Assembly (NCBI RefSeq): GCF_014203365.1
Contig: NZ_JACHIS010000001.1
Span: forward strand, 6,076,001-6,140,000
Length of the DNA stretch: 64,000 nt
DNA from: Actinoalloteichus hymeniacidonis
Lineage (GTDB): Bacteria > Actinomycetota > Actinomycetes > Mycobacteriales > Pseudonocardiaceae
Reading direction: 5' to 3'
Position numbers and translations under genes: made by a program. Of the stretch, positions 21,510 through 30,816 are shown in pieces; the stretch's first letter is position 1; each line of letters opens with the position of its first letter. The notes under the pieces are model-generated. The model saw only the letters and a list, made by a program, of their open reading frames with translations. It did no database searches and had not been told where the DNA came from.

Positions 21510-22114
21510 ACCGTTCGGCGTCCGGACAGGGCCCGGCCGAGGGTCAACTCGTCGGCGAACTCCAGGTCGCCGCCCATCGGGAGACCGGAGGCCAACCGGG
21601 TCACCGTGAGCCCGGGGAAGTCGCGCAGCATGCGGATCAGGTAGGCCGCCGTAGCCTCACCCTCGGTATTCGGATCGGTCGCGATGATCACCTCGGTGAC
21701 CTCGACCCCGTCGGCCGTGCCGCCGATTCTGGCCAACAACTCCCGGATCCGAAGCTGGTCCGGGCCGATGCCGGACAACGGATCCAGCGCGCCGCCCAGG
21801 ACGTGATAGCGCCCCCGGAATTCCCGGGTCCGCTCCACGGCGGGCACGTCCTTGGGCTCCTCCACCACGCAGACCAGCCGGGGGTCCCGTCGCACATCGC
21901 GACAGATCCGGCAGGTCTGTTCCTCCGAGACGTTGCCGCAGACGTCGCAGAACACCACGCCCTCCTTGACCCGCTGCAATACCTCTTGCAGCCGGGTCAC
22001 ATCGGCGGGTTCGGCGGCGAGCAGATGGAAGGCGATCCGCTGGGCGCTCTTGGGCCCGATACCGGGCAGTCGACCCAGCTCGTCGATCAGATCCTGAACC
22101 GGACCCTCGTACAC
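21506..22114 (-). CDS. recR: Recombination mediator RecR
   Basis: With RecF/RecO loads RecA on gapped DNA. It has 202 residues, the usual size. The helix-hairpin-helix [15 protein letters not shown], the four-cysteine zinc finger (Cys56, 59, 68, 71) and the Toprim domain (VVEEPKDV, then [14 protein letters not shown]) are all present. It lies in the conserved dnaX-ybaB-recR order on the minus strand. Confidence 0.97.
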   Translation of the reverse strand: MYEGPVQDLIDELGRLPGIGPKSAQRIAFHLLAAEPADVTRLQEVLQRVKEGVVFCDVCGNVSEEQTCRICRDVRRDPRLVCVVEEPKDVPAVERTREFRGRYHVLGGALDPLSGIGPDQLRIRELLARIGGTADGVEVTEVIIATDPNTEGEATAAYLIRMLRDFPGLTVTRLASGLPMGGDLEFADELTLGRALSGRRTV

Positions 22115-22191
22115 CCCGACCTCTCCTTACTGCCGACTCGCGCTTGCGTCGCGAGAGTCCACGACAATCCGCCCCGGTATTCCGGGTCGAA

Positions 22192-22578
22192 TCACATGCC
22201 CGGGAAACCGGGCAGTGCCGGGCCGCCGGGGCCGCCGCCGAGACCGCCGAGGCCACCGAGGTCGCCCAGGCCACCGAGGCCACCCGCGACCGGGCCGAGC
22301 TTCTGCTGCGCCAGTTCCTGGGCCTGCCGGTTCGCATCGCGCACGGCGGCGACGACCAGGTCGCCGATGGTCTCGGCGTCGTCCGGGTCGACGACCTTGG
22401 GGTCGATGTTCACCGACTGGAGCTCACCGGAGCCGTTGACCGTCGCGGTCACCAGGCCGCCGCCCGCAGTCCCCGTGACCTCGGCCTCGGCGAGTTCCTG
22501 CTGGGCCGCGAGCACCTGCTGCTGCATTTTCTGTGCTTGCTGAAGGATCTGCTGCATGTTGGGTCCACCGGGCTGCAC
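22192..22578 (-). CDS. ybaB: YbaB/EbfC-family nucleoid-associated protein
   Basis: Small dimeric DNA-binding protein, 128 residues, encoded between dnaX and recR as in most bacteria. The helical N-terminus ([19 protein letters not shown]) is followed by the conserved [21 protein letters not shown] strand region. A Gly/Leu/Pro-rich C-terminal tail of about 30 residues is typical of actinobacterial members. The GTG at 22578 is chosen: MQQIL begins too late and a GAGAGGA sequence lies upstream. Confidence 0.93.
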   Translation of the reverse strand: MQPGGPNMQQILQQAQKMQQQVLAAQQELAEAEVTGTAGGGLVTATVNGSGELQSVNIDPKVVDPDDAETIGDLVVAAVRDANRQAQELAQQKLGPVAGGLGGLGDLGGLGGLGGGPGGPALPGFPGM

Positions 22579-22692
22579 TTGTCTGGTTCCTCTCCACGAC
22601 GGGTGGGGCCTTCTGGCCAGCCTACGGCGTGCTCCAGGCACGTCGGTGCGACGTGGCGGCGCGCGCCAGAGCTTGTTCGGCGAGCCTTTCGA

Positions 22693-24804
22693 TCAGGACC
22701 GAAGCCTGCTGACGCCCAGTTCCTCGGTGAGCAATCGCTCGGCGGCCCGCATCGGATCCGGTGGGCGGTCGAATCCCGAACCGCCGGACCCGGCTGCCTC
22801 GGCGGCGCCCTCGGTCGGTACGGGTTCCGAAGGCTTGGCGGGCACGACCCGTCGAACCGGGGCCGAGGGCGTCGACTGCGGGTCGGGTTCCGGCGGCTCC
22901 ATGTCATCGGGCTCGGGTGGCAACGGCACGCCGTCGGCGTCCTCGGTGTCCACCCGGCGCGGCCGCTGTTCGGCGGGCTGAGCTGCGGGACGTTGTGGGC
23001 GAACCGGCGCCTGCGGGGCGGGGGCGGCCTGCCGGACGGGTTGCTTCGGAGCGGCCGCAGGCGCTCCGCCGCCGATCGCGGCCATCTCCTCGGCCGACCC
23101 GCAGCGCACCTGCCAACTACCGCCGAGGACCTGACCCAACGCCGCCGCGATCGCCTCGGAATTGCGGCTGTCGGCCAATCGACGCGCCAGCGGTGCGGAC
23201 ATGTGGGTCAGCAACACCAGGTTGCCCTGGACGGCGTGCACCGTCGCGTCGGAGAGCATCGCCTCCAGGCTCCGGCTGCGTTCCCGGACGACACCGAGCA
23301 ACGCCGTCCAGACCCGGCGGATGGCGGCGGCATCGATGCCACCGGTGGCCGCTGGTGCTGCGGCGACGGGTTCCGGCTCGGGGGCCACCGGTGCCGGGTC
23401 GGGTGCGGCGGCGGGCGGCGTCGGTGTCTGGGCGGCCTGTGGTGCGGCGGCGGGCGCCTCGCGCTGGGCGGGGCTCGGTTCCGGCTGCGGCGGGCGGGCC
23501 TGCGGCCGTTCGATGGTTCGTGGCGCGGCGGCGGGGGCTGCCTGCGCTGGGGAGGTCGCCTGCGCTGCGGGTGCCCGAACGGCCGGGGCCGGACTGGCGG
23601 CCTCGGCGCGGGGAGCCGCCGCAGGGGGTGCGACCCCGATGCCCGTCGTCATCCGCAGCTCGACCTGTTCCAAGCGCTGCAACAGGGCCTGCTCGGAATC
23701 GGACACCGCAGGCAGCAGCATCCGGGCACACAGCAGTTCCAGCAGCAGCCTCGGCGCGGTCGCGCCCCGCATCTCGCCCAAACCGGAGTGCACGATCTCG
23801 GCGAAGCGGGCCAGGGTCGCGGCCCCGAGCTGTGTGCTCTGCCGCTGCATCACCGTGAGCTGGTCGGCGGGGACGTCCACCAGTCCGCGCTGCGCGGCCT
23901 CGGGCACGGCCTGGAGCAGGACGAGGTCCCGCAGCCGTTCCAGCAGATCGGTGGCGAATCGGCGGGGGTCGTGGCCCGCGTCGGCCAACCGGTCGACCGT
24001 GGCGTAAACGGCGGCGTGGTCGGCGGTGGCCAGCCCGTCGACCATCTCGTCGATCAACGCGGCATCGGTGACGCCGAGCAGGGTGACCGCGCGCTGGTAG
24101 GTGACGCCCTCCTCGCCCGCGCCCGCCAACAGCTGGTCGAGCACCGACTGGGTGTCCCGGGCGGAACCACCGCCCGCCTTGATGACCAGCGGGTAGACGG
24201 CGGGGTCGACCGCGACGCCCTCCTCGGCGCAGATCCGCTCCAGCAGGCCACGCATCGTGGCGGGCGGCATCAGCCGGAACGGGTAGTGGTGCGTCCGGGA
24301 CCGGATGGTGGGCAGCACCTTGTCCGGCTCGGTGGTGGCGAAGATGAAGATCAGGTGTTCCGGGGGCTCCTCCACGATCTTGAGCAGGGCGTTGAAGCCC
24401 TGCGTCGTGACCATGTGGGCCTCGTCGACGATGAACACGCGGTAGCGGGACTCGGCGGGCGCGTAGAAGGCCCGGTCACGCAGCTCACGGGCGTCGTCCA
24501 CGCCACCGTGACTGGCGGCGTCCAGCTCGACGACGTCGACGTTGCCCGCGCCCTCCGGCGCCAGCGCCACGCAGGACGAACAGGTGCCACAGGGGTCGGG
24601 GGTGGGACCTTCGACACAGTTCAGCGAGCGCGCCAGGATGCGCGCGCTGGAGGTCTTCCCGCAGCCCCTGGGCCCGGAGAACAGGTATGCGTGGTTGATC
24701 CGACCAGCCGACAGCGCGGTGCGAATCGGGTCGGTGACATGTTCCTGACCGACGACCTCGGCGAAGGTCGCCGGGCGGTATTTGCGGTAAAGGGCCAGCG
24801 CCAC
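22693..24804 (-). CDS. dnaX: DNA polymerase III subunit gamma/tau
   Basis: Clamp-loader ATPase of the replisome. It has 703 residues: AAA+ domain with Walker A GPRGCGKT (44-51), zinc cysteines 63, 72, 75 and 78, Walker B/DEAH at 127-130 and the SARDTQS sensor motif. Residues about 380-500 are an Ala/Pro/Glu-rich low-complexity linker, followed by a tau-like C-terminal domain and a further Pro-rich tail. No slippery-site evidence for a separate gamma form was looked for in detail. Followed by ybaB and recR. Confidence 0.97.
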   Translation of the reverse strand: MALALYRKYRPATFAEVVGQEHVTDPIRTALSAGRINHAYLFSGPRGCGKTSSARILARSLNCVEGPTPDPCGTCSSCVALAPEGAGNVDVVELDAASHGGVDDARELRDRAFYAPAESRYRVFIVDEAHMVTTQGFNALLKIVEEPPEHLIFIFATTEPDKVLPTIRSRTHHYPFRLMPPATMRGLLERICAEEGVAVDPAVYPLVIKAGGGSARDTQSVLDQLLAGAGEEGVTYQRAVTLLGVTDAALIDEMVDGLATADHAAVYATVDRLADAGHDPRRFATDLLERLRDLVLLQAVPEAAQRGLVDVPADQLTVMQRQSTQLGAATLARFAEIVHSGLGEMRGATAPRLLLELLCARMLLPAVSDSEQALLQRLEQVELRMTTGIGVAPPAAAPRAEAASPAPAVRAPAAQATSPAQAAPAAAPRTIERPQARPPQPEPSPAQREAPAAAPQAAQTPTPPAAAPDPAPVAPEPEPVAAAPAATGGIDAAAIRRVWTALLGVVRERSRSLEAMLSDATVHAVQGNLVLLTHMSAPLARRLADSRNSEAIAAALGQVLGGSWQVRCGSAEEMAAIGGGAPAAAPKQPVRQAAPAPQAPVRPQRPAAQPAEQRPRRVDTEDADGVPLPPEPDDMEPPEPDPQSTPSAPVRRVVPAKPSEPVPTEGAAEAAGSGGSGFDRPPDPMRAAERLLTEELGVSRLRS

Positions 24805-24894
24805 ACGACGAGGCTACGCGGCAGGTCCGACAGCGTGACGAGCGGTTTGCCCGTGGGCCGGGGCGAGGCCGACGTACTTGCCCTAGAGACAGAA

Positions 24895-24982
24895 GGGGAC
24901 CCCGTGCACCCGCCAGAGCCCGCTTACCCTTGCTGCCTTCCGGCCCTGGGGGAGTTCACAGGATGGACGCCGCACGGGGTCC
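24895..24982 (-). ncRNA. ffs: Signal recognition particle RNA, small (4.5S) type
   Basis: Read on the minus strand, it folds into one long hairpin closed by GGACCCCGTGCGGCG/GTGCACGGGGTCC and carries the hallmark apical sequence GGAAGGCAGCAAGG within GGGCC...GGGCTC. Its place just upstream of dnaX is the usual actinobacterial location. The ends are set by the closing stem; the mature transcript may be a few bases longer. Confidence 0.93.
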
Positions 24983-25058
24983 GTGAGTCAGTGTAGCGAC
25001 CATCTCCGGCGGGCGTGGACACCGGTCCCCGCCCGCCCGATGCGTCGCGCTGACCTGC

Positions 25059-25943
25059 TCAGTTCAGGCGCAGGACGGTGCCGTGTCGCACGAAGCCGGA
25101 CAACCCGCCGGGCAGTTCCCTCGGCGCGGTCCACTCGTAGAGGTCCGCGCTGTCGCTGTAGAGGAAGCGGTCGGAGGTGTAGGCGTCCATGTAGATCCGG
25201 TACCGGCCGTCGGGCAGTTCGGTGATCGCGGGCCCCTCGGCTCGCCCCCAGCCCGCGAAGTCGCCGGTCTGGACGAACTCATAGGGCCCGCCGAGCCGGG
25301 GCGCCACGGCGTGTTCGATGCGCTTGTCCGTCTCGTTCTTGGCGAAGGCGTGGTACTCGCCCTGGTGGTAGGTCACGAAGGTGTCGATGTAGTTGGGCTC
25401 GATGCCGGGCAGCGCGGCGGGCGGTCCCCAGCGGCGCAACGAGGAGTCCAATGCGGTGAATAGGTAGGGCCGGAAAGAGCTGCGGTACTCCGCGCCCAGC
25501 GAGACGATCACGTTCACCGAGCCGTTGACCGGGTCGACGAAGAATTCCGGTGCCCAAGTGTTATGAATCCCGGCTACCGGCACCGATACCGTCGTCAGGT
25601 GTTGCCAGGATTGCAGGTCATTGCTGACTGCGATCGCGAAGTTCGTGGTGTCCCAACCGGTGGTGTGGACGACGTAGTAGCGCCCGTCGCGATGCCTGAT
25701 GATGCTCGGATCCCGCAGCAGGCTGTCCGACGGGGTGTACGCGGGCCCGGCGGGCGCCTCGAAGTTCAGCGCGTCCGACGACCGGTAGATGTGCAGATCG
25801 CTCTCACTGTCGTAGGTGAACGTGGTGAAGACGTACTCGGACTGCGGTGCCGGATTCGCCTGTGCGGCACCGGACACGATCCCTCCCGCGCCCAGCAGCA
25901 GGGCGGTCAGTAGTACCGCGTGGATTCGACGTCGAACTCGCAT
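25059..25943 (-). CDS. Secreted glycoside hydrolase family 43-like protein
   Basis: Exported five-bladed beta-propeller glycosidase, 294 residues, with a Sec signal peptide ending at about AAQA (residue 29). Candidate catalytic residues are Asp78 (LLRDPSII), Asp188 (NYIDTF, pKa-modulating) and Glu236 (RAEGPAI, acid). Blade motifs such as DGRYYVVHT and NTWAPEFF match GH43/62-like arabinan- or xylan-active enzymes. It is divergent from a sugar ABC operon (323-nt gap), suggesting its products are imported there. Substrate not determined. Confidence 0.8.
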   Translation of the reverse strand: MRVRRRIHAVLLTALLLGAGGIVSGAAQANPAPQSEYVFTTFTYDSESDLHIYRSSDALNFEAPAGPAYTPSDSLLRDPSIIRHRDGRYYVVHTTGWDTTNFAIAVSNDLQSWQHLTTVSVPVAGIHNTWAPEFFVDPVNGSVNVIVSLGAEYRSSFRPYLFTALDSSLRRWGPPAALPGIEPNYIDTFVTYHQGEYHAFAKNETDKRIEHAVAPRLGGPYEFVQTGDFAGWGRAEGPAITELPDGRYRIYMDAYTSDRFLYSDSADLYEWTAPRELPGGLSGFVRHGTVLRLN

Positions 25944-26266
25944 CGGGCAGCTCCTTCACACCAGCCGATCACATCGCAGTTCACTGTGGACCGATGTGGT
26001 TTCGGCGGTGTCCGATATCGGCCGCAAGGCCCCGGACGAGTGAGCCGGTTAGCTCGTTCGGAGCGGCTGGTCACGGCGGACGAGAGGACGTCTCGGGTCG
26101 GGCCGCGCGGCTGCGACCACATAGGACCGATCGGCCTAGCCGGGTAGTCCGAACCGAAAATCAAGTTCTTGACGACCTCCCAGCGCCGGCCTAACTTGAC
26201 ACGACAGTATCTCGAATAGCATCCGATATTTCGTATACAGCGTGGTCACGGAAGGGATGTGCGAGG
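25944..26266. promoter_or_regulatory. Divergent control region, GH43 versus sugar ABC operon
   Basis: 323 nt without a gene. For the plus strand, TTGACA at 26196-26201 is a good -35 box, but the following TAGCAT (26217-26222) is 15 nt away, short spacing. AT-rich near-symmetry (CGAATA...TATTTCG, about 26213-26233) overlaps it and could be a repressor site. Nothing convincing was seen for the GH43 side. Confidence 0.35.
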
Positions 26267-27304
26267 GTGCGACCGTTCCCGCTCGCGGTTTCCGTCGTCC
26301 TGGTCGCCCTTGTCGCGACCAGCTGCGGCTCGAATTCCGATTACCTGGCAGAACAACGCGAGGCGATCCCCCAGGACGCAAGTCAGAACGATGCGGCCGA
26401 GTTGGCCGCCGAATTGGGCATTCCCGACGTCACGGGTGAATCGGAAGAAGATTTGTACATCTTCTTACCGAAATCGCTGGACAACCCCTATTGGGATGAC
26501 GCCCGACTAGGTGTGGAGGCCGCCGCCGAACGACTGGGAGTCAGCGCCGAGTTCATCGGCCCGCAGACCACCGACGTCGGCCAGCAGGTCCAGATGTTCG
26601 AGGCGGCCGTCTCGCGCCGACCGGCGGGCATCGCGATCTCGCCGAACGACCCGGCATCGGTGCAGGCCACCATCGAGGCCGCCCGCGAAGAGGGAATCCA
26701 GGTCATCGCCTGGGACTCCCCCGTGCCGGACAGCGAGGTGCAGGGCTACATCGGCACCGACAACACCGAGGCAGGCCGCACGTTCGGCCGTAACCTCGCC
26801 GAACAGCTCGGCGGCGAGGGCGAGATCGCGGTCATCGTCGGCTCCCTGGGCGCGGTCAACTCCCAACAGCGCCTCACCGGCCTCGAAGAGGTCATCGAGG
26901 AGCACCCGGACATGGAGATCGTCACGATCGAGGAGTCCAACGACAGCCTCGCGCAGGCCACCAGCCGCACCGAGGCGATCCTCTCCGTCCACCCGGATGT
27001 GTCCGCGATCGTCGGCATCAACGGCGGTGACGCACCGGGCGCGGCCGTGGCCCTACAGCAGCAGAACCGCTGTGGCGAGGTTCTGATCGCGGGCTTCGAC
27101 GCGGTCCCGCAGGCCCGCGATCTGATGCGCGCCGAGTGCATCCAGCTCCTCGTCTCGCAGCGGCCCTACGGAATGTCGGCCGCAGGCCTGCAGCTCCTAG
27201 TGGCCATGGCGCAGGGCGAGGAACCGGAGGAGACCGAGCTGGACACCGGCGTCGTCGCGGTCACCCTCGACACCCTGGACGACTTCGAACAGGTCGTCTC
27301 GTGA
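26267..27304 (+). CDS. Sugar ABC transporter substrate-binding lipoprotein (ribose/galactose type)
   Basis: Periplasmic-binding-protein-like 1 family, 345 residues, lipid-anchored at Cys20 (LVATSC). After an acidic linker the two Rossmann lobes begin at LYIFLPKSLDNPYW. DNTEAGRTFGRNLAEQ and GINGGDAPGAAVALQ are typical ribose/xylose-binding segments. GTG start; its stop codon overlaps the ATPase start (GTGA). It delivers the sugar to the permease encoded two genes downstream. Confidence 0.92.
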   Translation: MRPFPLAVSVVLVALVATSCGSNSDYLAEQREAIPQDASQNDAAELAAELGIPDVTGESEEDLYIFLPKSLDNPYWDDARLGVEAAAERLGVSAEFIGPQTTDVGQQVQMFEAAVSRRPAGIAISPNDPASVQATIEAAREEGIQVIAWDSPVPDSEVQGYIGTDNTEAGRTFGRNLAEQLGGEGEIAVIVGSLGAVNSQQRLTGLEEVIEEHPDMEIVTIEESNDSLAQATSRTEAILSVHPDVSAIVGINGGDAPGAAVALQQQNRCGEVLIAGFDAVPQARDLMRAECIQLLVSQRPYGMSAAGLQLLVAMAQGEEPEETELDTGVVAVTLDTLDDFEQVVS

Positions 27305-28803
27305 CCGCCCCCGCCGTCCGAATGACCGGATTGGTGAAGAACTATCCCGGCGTTCGCGCACTGGACGAGGTCGACTTCGAGGTCAACCCGGCCGAGGTGA
27401 TGGGCCTGGTCGGCGAGAACGGCGCGGGCAAGTCGACGCTGCTCAAGATCCTCGCTGGCGCGGTGAGCCCGGATGCGGGCAGTGTCGAGCTGGCCGGCGA
27501 ATCGGTACGGATCACCGACCCGCGTTCCTCACGGGCGCATGGCATCGCGGTCATCCACCAGGAATTGACGCTGGCGCCGGATCTCTCCGTCGCCGAGAAC
27601 ATCCTGGTCGCCGCCGAGCCGACCCGCCTCGGTTTCCTCGACAAGGCAGAGATGTCCCGGTTGAGCAAGGAGGCGCTGGCCGAACTCGGTGTGACAATCG
27701 ATCCGTGGGCCGAGGTCGGCACGCTGTCGCTGGCACGGCAACAACTCGTCGAGATCGCCAGGGCGCTGAACGCGAAGGCCCGCGTGGTGGTGATGGACGA
27801 ACCGACCTCGGCGTTGACCGAGGACGAGGTCGACCGACTGCTCGACGTGGTGCGCCGACTTCGCGGCAATGGGGTCTCGGTGGTCTACGTCAGCCACCGG
27901 ATGCGGGAGATCTTCGCCGTGTGCGACCGGGTGACCGTGCTGCGCGACGGCAAGCACAACGGCGTGTTGACGGTGGCCGACACCGACTCGGACGCGTTGG
28001 TCACCCGCATGGTCGGCCGGGAGATCACCCAGCTCTACGGCCAGCGCTCCGATGCCGCCCGCGACGAGGTCGTGCTGGAGGTCAACAGGCTGAGCAGCGG
28101 AACCCGAGTGCACGACGTCTCCTTCCAGGTGCGCGCGGGCGAGATCGTCGGCCTGGCCGGTCTGGTCGGTTCCGGTCGCACCGAGACCGCCAAAGCGGTG
28201 TTCGGCGCCGAGCGGTTCGAGGGCGAGGTCCTGCTGCGCGGCGAGTCCGTGGCGTTCCGGCATCCGAAGCACGCGGTACGCGCCGGCCTCGGCTATCTGT
28301 CGGAGGACCGGGCGTTCTCGGGGCTGTTCCTGGACAAGTCGGTCGGCAACAACATCTCGGTGACCGTCCCGGATCAGGTCGCGCCGGGCGGCTGGTTCCG
28401 ACCGCCCAAGGAGCGACAGCTCGGGGAGCGGTTCCGCAGCGACCTGCGTATCGCCAGCCCGGACGTCGGTTCCATCGTCGGCGCGCTCTCGGGCGGTAAC
28501 CAACAGAAGGTATCGCTGGCCAAGTGGCTCGCCACCAACCCGACGGTGCTGCTCTTGGACGAGCCGACGCGGGGGGTGGACATCGGCGCCAAGGCCGAGA
28601 TCTACCGCATCATCCGCAGGCTGGCGGCCGAGGGCGTCGCGATTGTGTTGATCTCCAGTGAACTCACGGAGGTCCTGGGCATGAGCGATCGGATCGTCGT
28701 CCTGCACGAGGGACGTTCGGTCGGGGAGCTCGATGCGGCAAGCGCCACAGAGGAGCAGGTGGTGGCGCTGGCCACCGGTGTGACCACGGCATCCGCCGGC
28801 TGA
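27301..28803 (+). CDS. Sugar ABC transporter ATP-binding protein (RbsA/MglA type)
   Basis: Tandem-ATPase subunit, 500 residues. N-terminal cassette: Walker A GENGAGKST, Walker B VVVMDEPTSAL; its signature region reads LSLARQQLVE. The C-terminal cassette has the degenerate loop GLVGSGRTE expected in this family, with intact LSGGNQQKVSLAKWL and LLLDEPTRG. Translation is coupled to the binding protein by a GTGA overlap. It energises the single permease downstream, which would work as a homodimer. Confidence 0.95.
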   Translation: MTAPAVRMTGLVKNYPGVRALDEVDFEVNPAEVMGLVGENGAGKSTLLKILAGAVSPDAGSVELAGESVRITDPRSSRAHGIAVIHQELTLAPDLSVAENILVAAEPTRLGFLDKAEMSRLSKEALAELGVTIDPWAEVGTLSLARQQLVEIARALNAKARVVVMDEPTSALTEDEVDRLLDVVRRLRGNGVSVVYVSHRMREIFAVCDRVTVLRDGKHNGVLTVADTDSDALVTRMVGREITQLYGQRSDAARDEVVLEVNRLSSGTRVHDVSFQVRAGEIVGLAGLVGSGRTETAKAVFGAERFEGEVLLRGESVAFRHPKHAVRAGLGYLSEDRAFSGLFLDKSVGNNISVTVPDQVAPGGWFRPPKERQLGERFRSDLRIASPDVGSIVGALSGGNQQKVSLAKWLATNPTVLLLDEPTRGVDIGAKAEIYRIIRRLAAEGVAIVLISSELTEVLGMSDRIVVLHEGRSVGELDAASATEEQVVALATGVTTASAG

Positions 28804-28820
28804 GGAGGAAGAGTCCATCC

Positions 28821-29852
28821 ATGGTTGAGACCAAGTCCGTGACACCGCCGGACCCTCCCACCGAGGCCGAGAAGGAGGCCGCCGCAAGGACGGCACCGTT
28901 CTGGCAACGCGCGCTGCGGGCCCGCGAGTCCGGCCTGGTCTTAGTGTTGTTGGCGCTGCTGGCCTTACTCGCGATCCGCACCGACAGCTTCGTGACGCTG
29001 GACAACCTGGTCGTGGTGGCCAGGCAGGCGGCGTTGGTGGTGATCATCGCGGTCGGTGTGACCTTCGTGATCGCCACCGGCGGCATCGATCTGTCGGTGG
29101 GTTCGGTGGTCGCGCTGACCTCGGTGGCCACCGGCTACTGGGTGATCGTCGCCGATCTGCCCTATATCGTCGCGATCCCGTTCGCGCTGCTCACCGGCTT
29201 GGCGTGTGGCGTGCTCAACGGTGTGCTGATCGTGTTGACGAGAGTTCCACCGTTCATCATCACCCTGGGAATGCTCGGCATCGCCCGAGGTCTGGCGCTC
29301 GGCCTGACCAGCGGTTCCACCCAGACCGGTTTCGCCCCGCCGTTCCTGGCGCTAGGCCAGGGTTCGTGGTTGGGCATCCCGATCCCGGTGTGGATCGCTG
29401 CGGTGGTCGCGGTCGGGGCGCACCTGGTGCTGAGCCGGACCACCCTGGGACGCCACGTCTACTTCACCGGCTCGAACGAACCGGCCGCGGTGCTCTCCGG
29501 CATCCGGGTGGACCGGGTCAAGCTGTTCGTCTACGCCACGGCCGGATCACTGGCGGCGCTGTCGAGCTTGCTGGAGACGGCCCGGTTGTCGGTGGCCCAG
29601 CCCAGCGCGGGTGTCGGTTATGAGTTGACGGCGATCGGCGCGGTGGTGATCGGTGGCGCGAGCCTGTTCGGTGGTCGGGGGACGATCCTCGGCACCGTGC
29701 TGGGCGCGGTGCTGCTGAGCGTCATCACCAACGGACTCATTGCCTTGCAGGTCAGTGCCTATTGGCAGCAGGCCATCCAGGGTGCCGTGATCATCCTGGC
29801 CGTGATGCTCAACGAGTACCGCTCGCGACGGTCGGTGGTGCGAACAGGTTGA
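28821..29852 (+). CDS. Sugar ABC transporter permease (RbsC type)
   Basis: Inner-membrane permease of 343 residues with 8-10 hydrophobic helices. The GGIDLSVGSVVALTSV signature and TLGMLGIARGLALGLT segment are typical of ribose/xylose/galactose systems. An AGGAGG sequence lies upstream of the ATG. The N-terminal 35 residues are charged and cytoplasmic. Last gene of the operon; no sugar kinase or isomerase follows. Confidence 0.94.
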   Translation: MVETKSVTPPDPPTEAEKEAAARTAPFWQRALRARESGLVLVLLALLALLAIRTDSFVTLDNLVVVARQAALVVIIAVGVTFVIATGGIDLSVGSVVALTSVATGYWVIVADLPYIVAIPFALLTGLACGVLNGVLIVLTRVPPFIITLGMLGIARGLALGLTSGSTQTGFAPPFLALGQGSWLGIPIPVWIAAVVAVGAHLVLSRTTLGRHVYFTGSNEPAAVLSGIRVDRVKLFVYATAGSLAALSSLLETARLSVAQPSAGVGYELTAIGAVVIGGASLFGGRGTILGTVLGAVLLSVITNGLIALQVSAYWQQAIQGAVIILAVMLNEYRSRRSVVRTG

Positions 29853-29902
29853 CCGAGGCGGGCCCGGGGTTTGCGGGTCCGCCGCTCTAGTGAACGAACG
29901 CC

Positions 29903-29960
29903 CGCCCTGCGCGGGGCGAACAACCGAGTCGGTTCGGCTCGGGTCCGCCCCGGCAGGGCG
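29903..29960 (+). terminator. Sugar ABC operon terminator candidate
   Basis: Long imperfect hairpin: CGCCCTGC-GCGGGGCG (29903-29918) pairs with CGCCCCGGCAGGGCG (29946-29960) with one bulge; the loop contains an inner CCGAG/CTCGG stem. Confidence 0.5.
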
Positions 29961-30056
29961 TTGGTGTCTGCGCGACTCGGATCGATGTTTGCCCAGGTCA
30001 TCAGCCATGCAGAGCCGGTATCCGGGCCGGGAACCCGATCGGGTAAAGTCTCCGGC

Positions 30057-30141
30057 GGAGGATTGGCCGAGCGGCCTAAGGCGCACGATTGGAAATCGTG
30101 TTGGGCTAAAACCCTCACGGGTTCGAATCCCGTATCCTCCG
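30057..30141 (+). tRNA. tRNA-Ser(GGA)
   Basis: 85-nt cloverleaf: acceptor GGAGGAT/ATCCTCC, discriminator G at 30141, anticodon GGA at 30091-30093 in a CGATT-GGA-AATCG stem-loop, long class II variable arm and GGGTTCGAATCCC T-arm. It reads UCC/UCU codons. It marks the left edge of the accessory region. Confidence 0.95.
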
Positions 30142-30149
30142 CCGCAGGT

Positions 30150-30184
30150 CAAGGGCCCGAGCGCGTGCAGCGCTCGGGCCCTTG
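30150..30184 (+). terminator. tRNA-Ser(GGA) terminator
   Basis: Perfect 15-bp stem (30150-30164 with 30170-30184), 5-nt loop, 9 nt after the tRNA. It may also stop the convergent immunity gene. Confidence 0.85.
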
Positions 30185-30249
30185 TGCGTTGGTGGGGCGG
30201 GTACGACGTGCACCCGAAGCCGGTTGCGCCTATCCGCGATACCAGTCGG

Positions 30250-30600
30250 TCACAAGGCATCAGCACCTCGCTCGAACTCACTGTCAGTCTGGTAGCCGAC
30301 CCGCCCGATGTTGGTTGCTTCGTTCTTGATCCGAACAGCAAGGGCAGCGCCCTTACGCAGCCGAGCCTGGTACGCAGCATCTGAGCTGAATCCGGCGTCT
30401 TGGGGCTCGTCGATGTTCATCGTTGCCTGACACTCCGAATCCCAGGCAGCCAACTCCGTGACCAGGGCCGAAGAAAACTGGAAGAACTCTGCGGTCTCCG
30501 CCAGGGTGTGGTTGAGAAATTCGCGCTGCCGATCGTCGAAGAAGAACGGCGGCTGGCGATACCCGGCCAGGATTTCAAGATCGGCCTGTACGGCATTCAT
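30250..30600 (-). CDS. Immunity-like protein, orphan member of the island family
   Basis: 116 residues. Related to the proteins encoded at 37547-37888 and 38000-38344: shared plan is a short PPFFF/SPFYY start, an (I)xETAEFF helix, an aromatic AWDxExQ motif (AAWDSECQ here), then GAALAVRIKNEA and VGYQTDSEF. Those relatives sit directly behind a toxin gene, so an immunity role is inferred. The ATG at 30600 overlaps the stop of an upstream toxin remnant (30597) by an ATGA. No catalytic residues or signal peptide. Base composition is lower in GC than the flanking core genes. Confidence 0.65.
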   Translation of the reverse strand: MNAVQADLEILAGYRQPPFFFDDRQREFLNHTLAETAEFFQFSSALVTELAAWDSECQATMNIDEPQDAGFSSDAAYQARLRKGAALAVRIKNEATNIGRVGYQTDSEFERGADAL

Positions 30601-30780
30601 ACGATTTCCAGTTTTCGATCCGTAGGGTTGGAAGTCACGATGTACCCATTGCTTCCGACCACAATGGCAATGTTCGTTTTCCGGCCATCGACACACCGAA
30701 CGGCAATTCTCTCATTAGCACGCCGTGGATCCGGATCCAGCACGGACGGGAAGACGTGCGCCACCACAGGTGGCCGCTGT
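30597..30780 (-). pseudogene. C-terminal remnant of a polymorphic toxin
   Basis: About 60 codons ending at 30597 and finishing RKTNIAIVVGSNGYIVTSNP, clearly alike to RRIAIVVSDNGFIVTSYP at the end of the complete toxin encoded at 36764-37540. There is no start codon, N-terminal domain or room for one: 30817 is the stop of the next gene. The left edge (about 30780) is approximate. The fragment still overlaps its immunity gene by 4 nt, so it is a leftover of a toxin-immunity pair truncated at its 5' side. Confidence 0.65.
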
Positions 30781-30816
30781 CCCGACCGTAGCCGGGGGCC
30801 GCTGTCATCCGATTCC

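Noticed and set aside
22144-24996. 950-codon plus-strand frame opposite ybaB and dnaX
   Set aside because: Low-complexity mirror of dnaX; it would also run across the SRP RNA.
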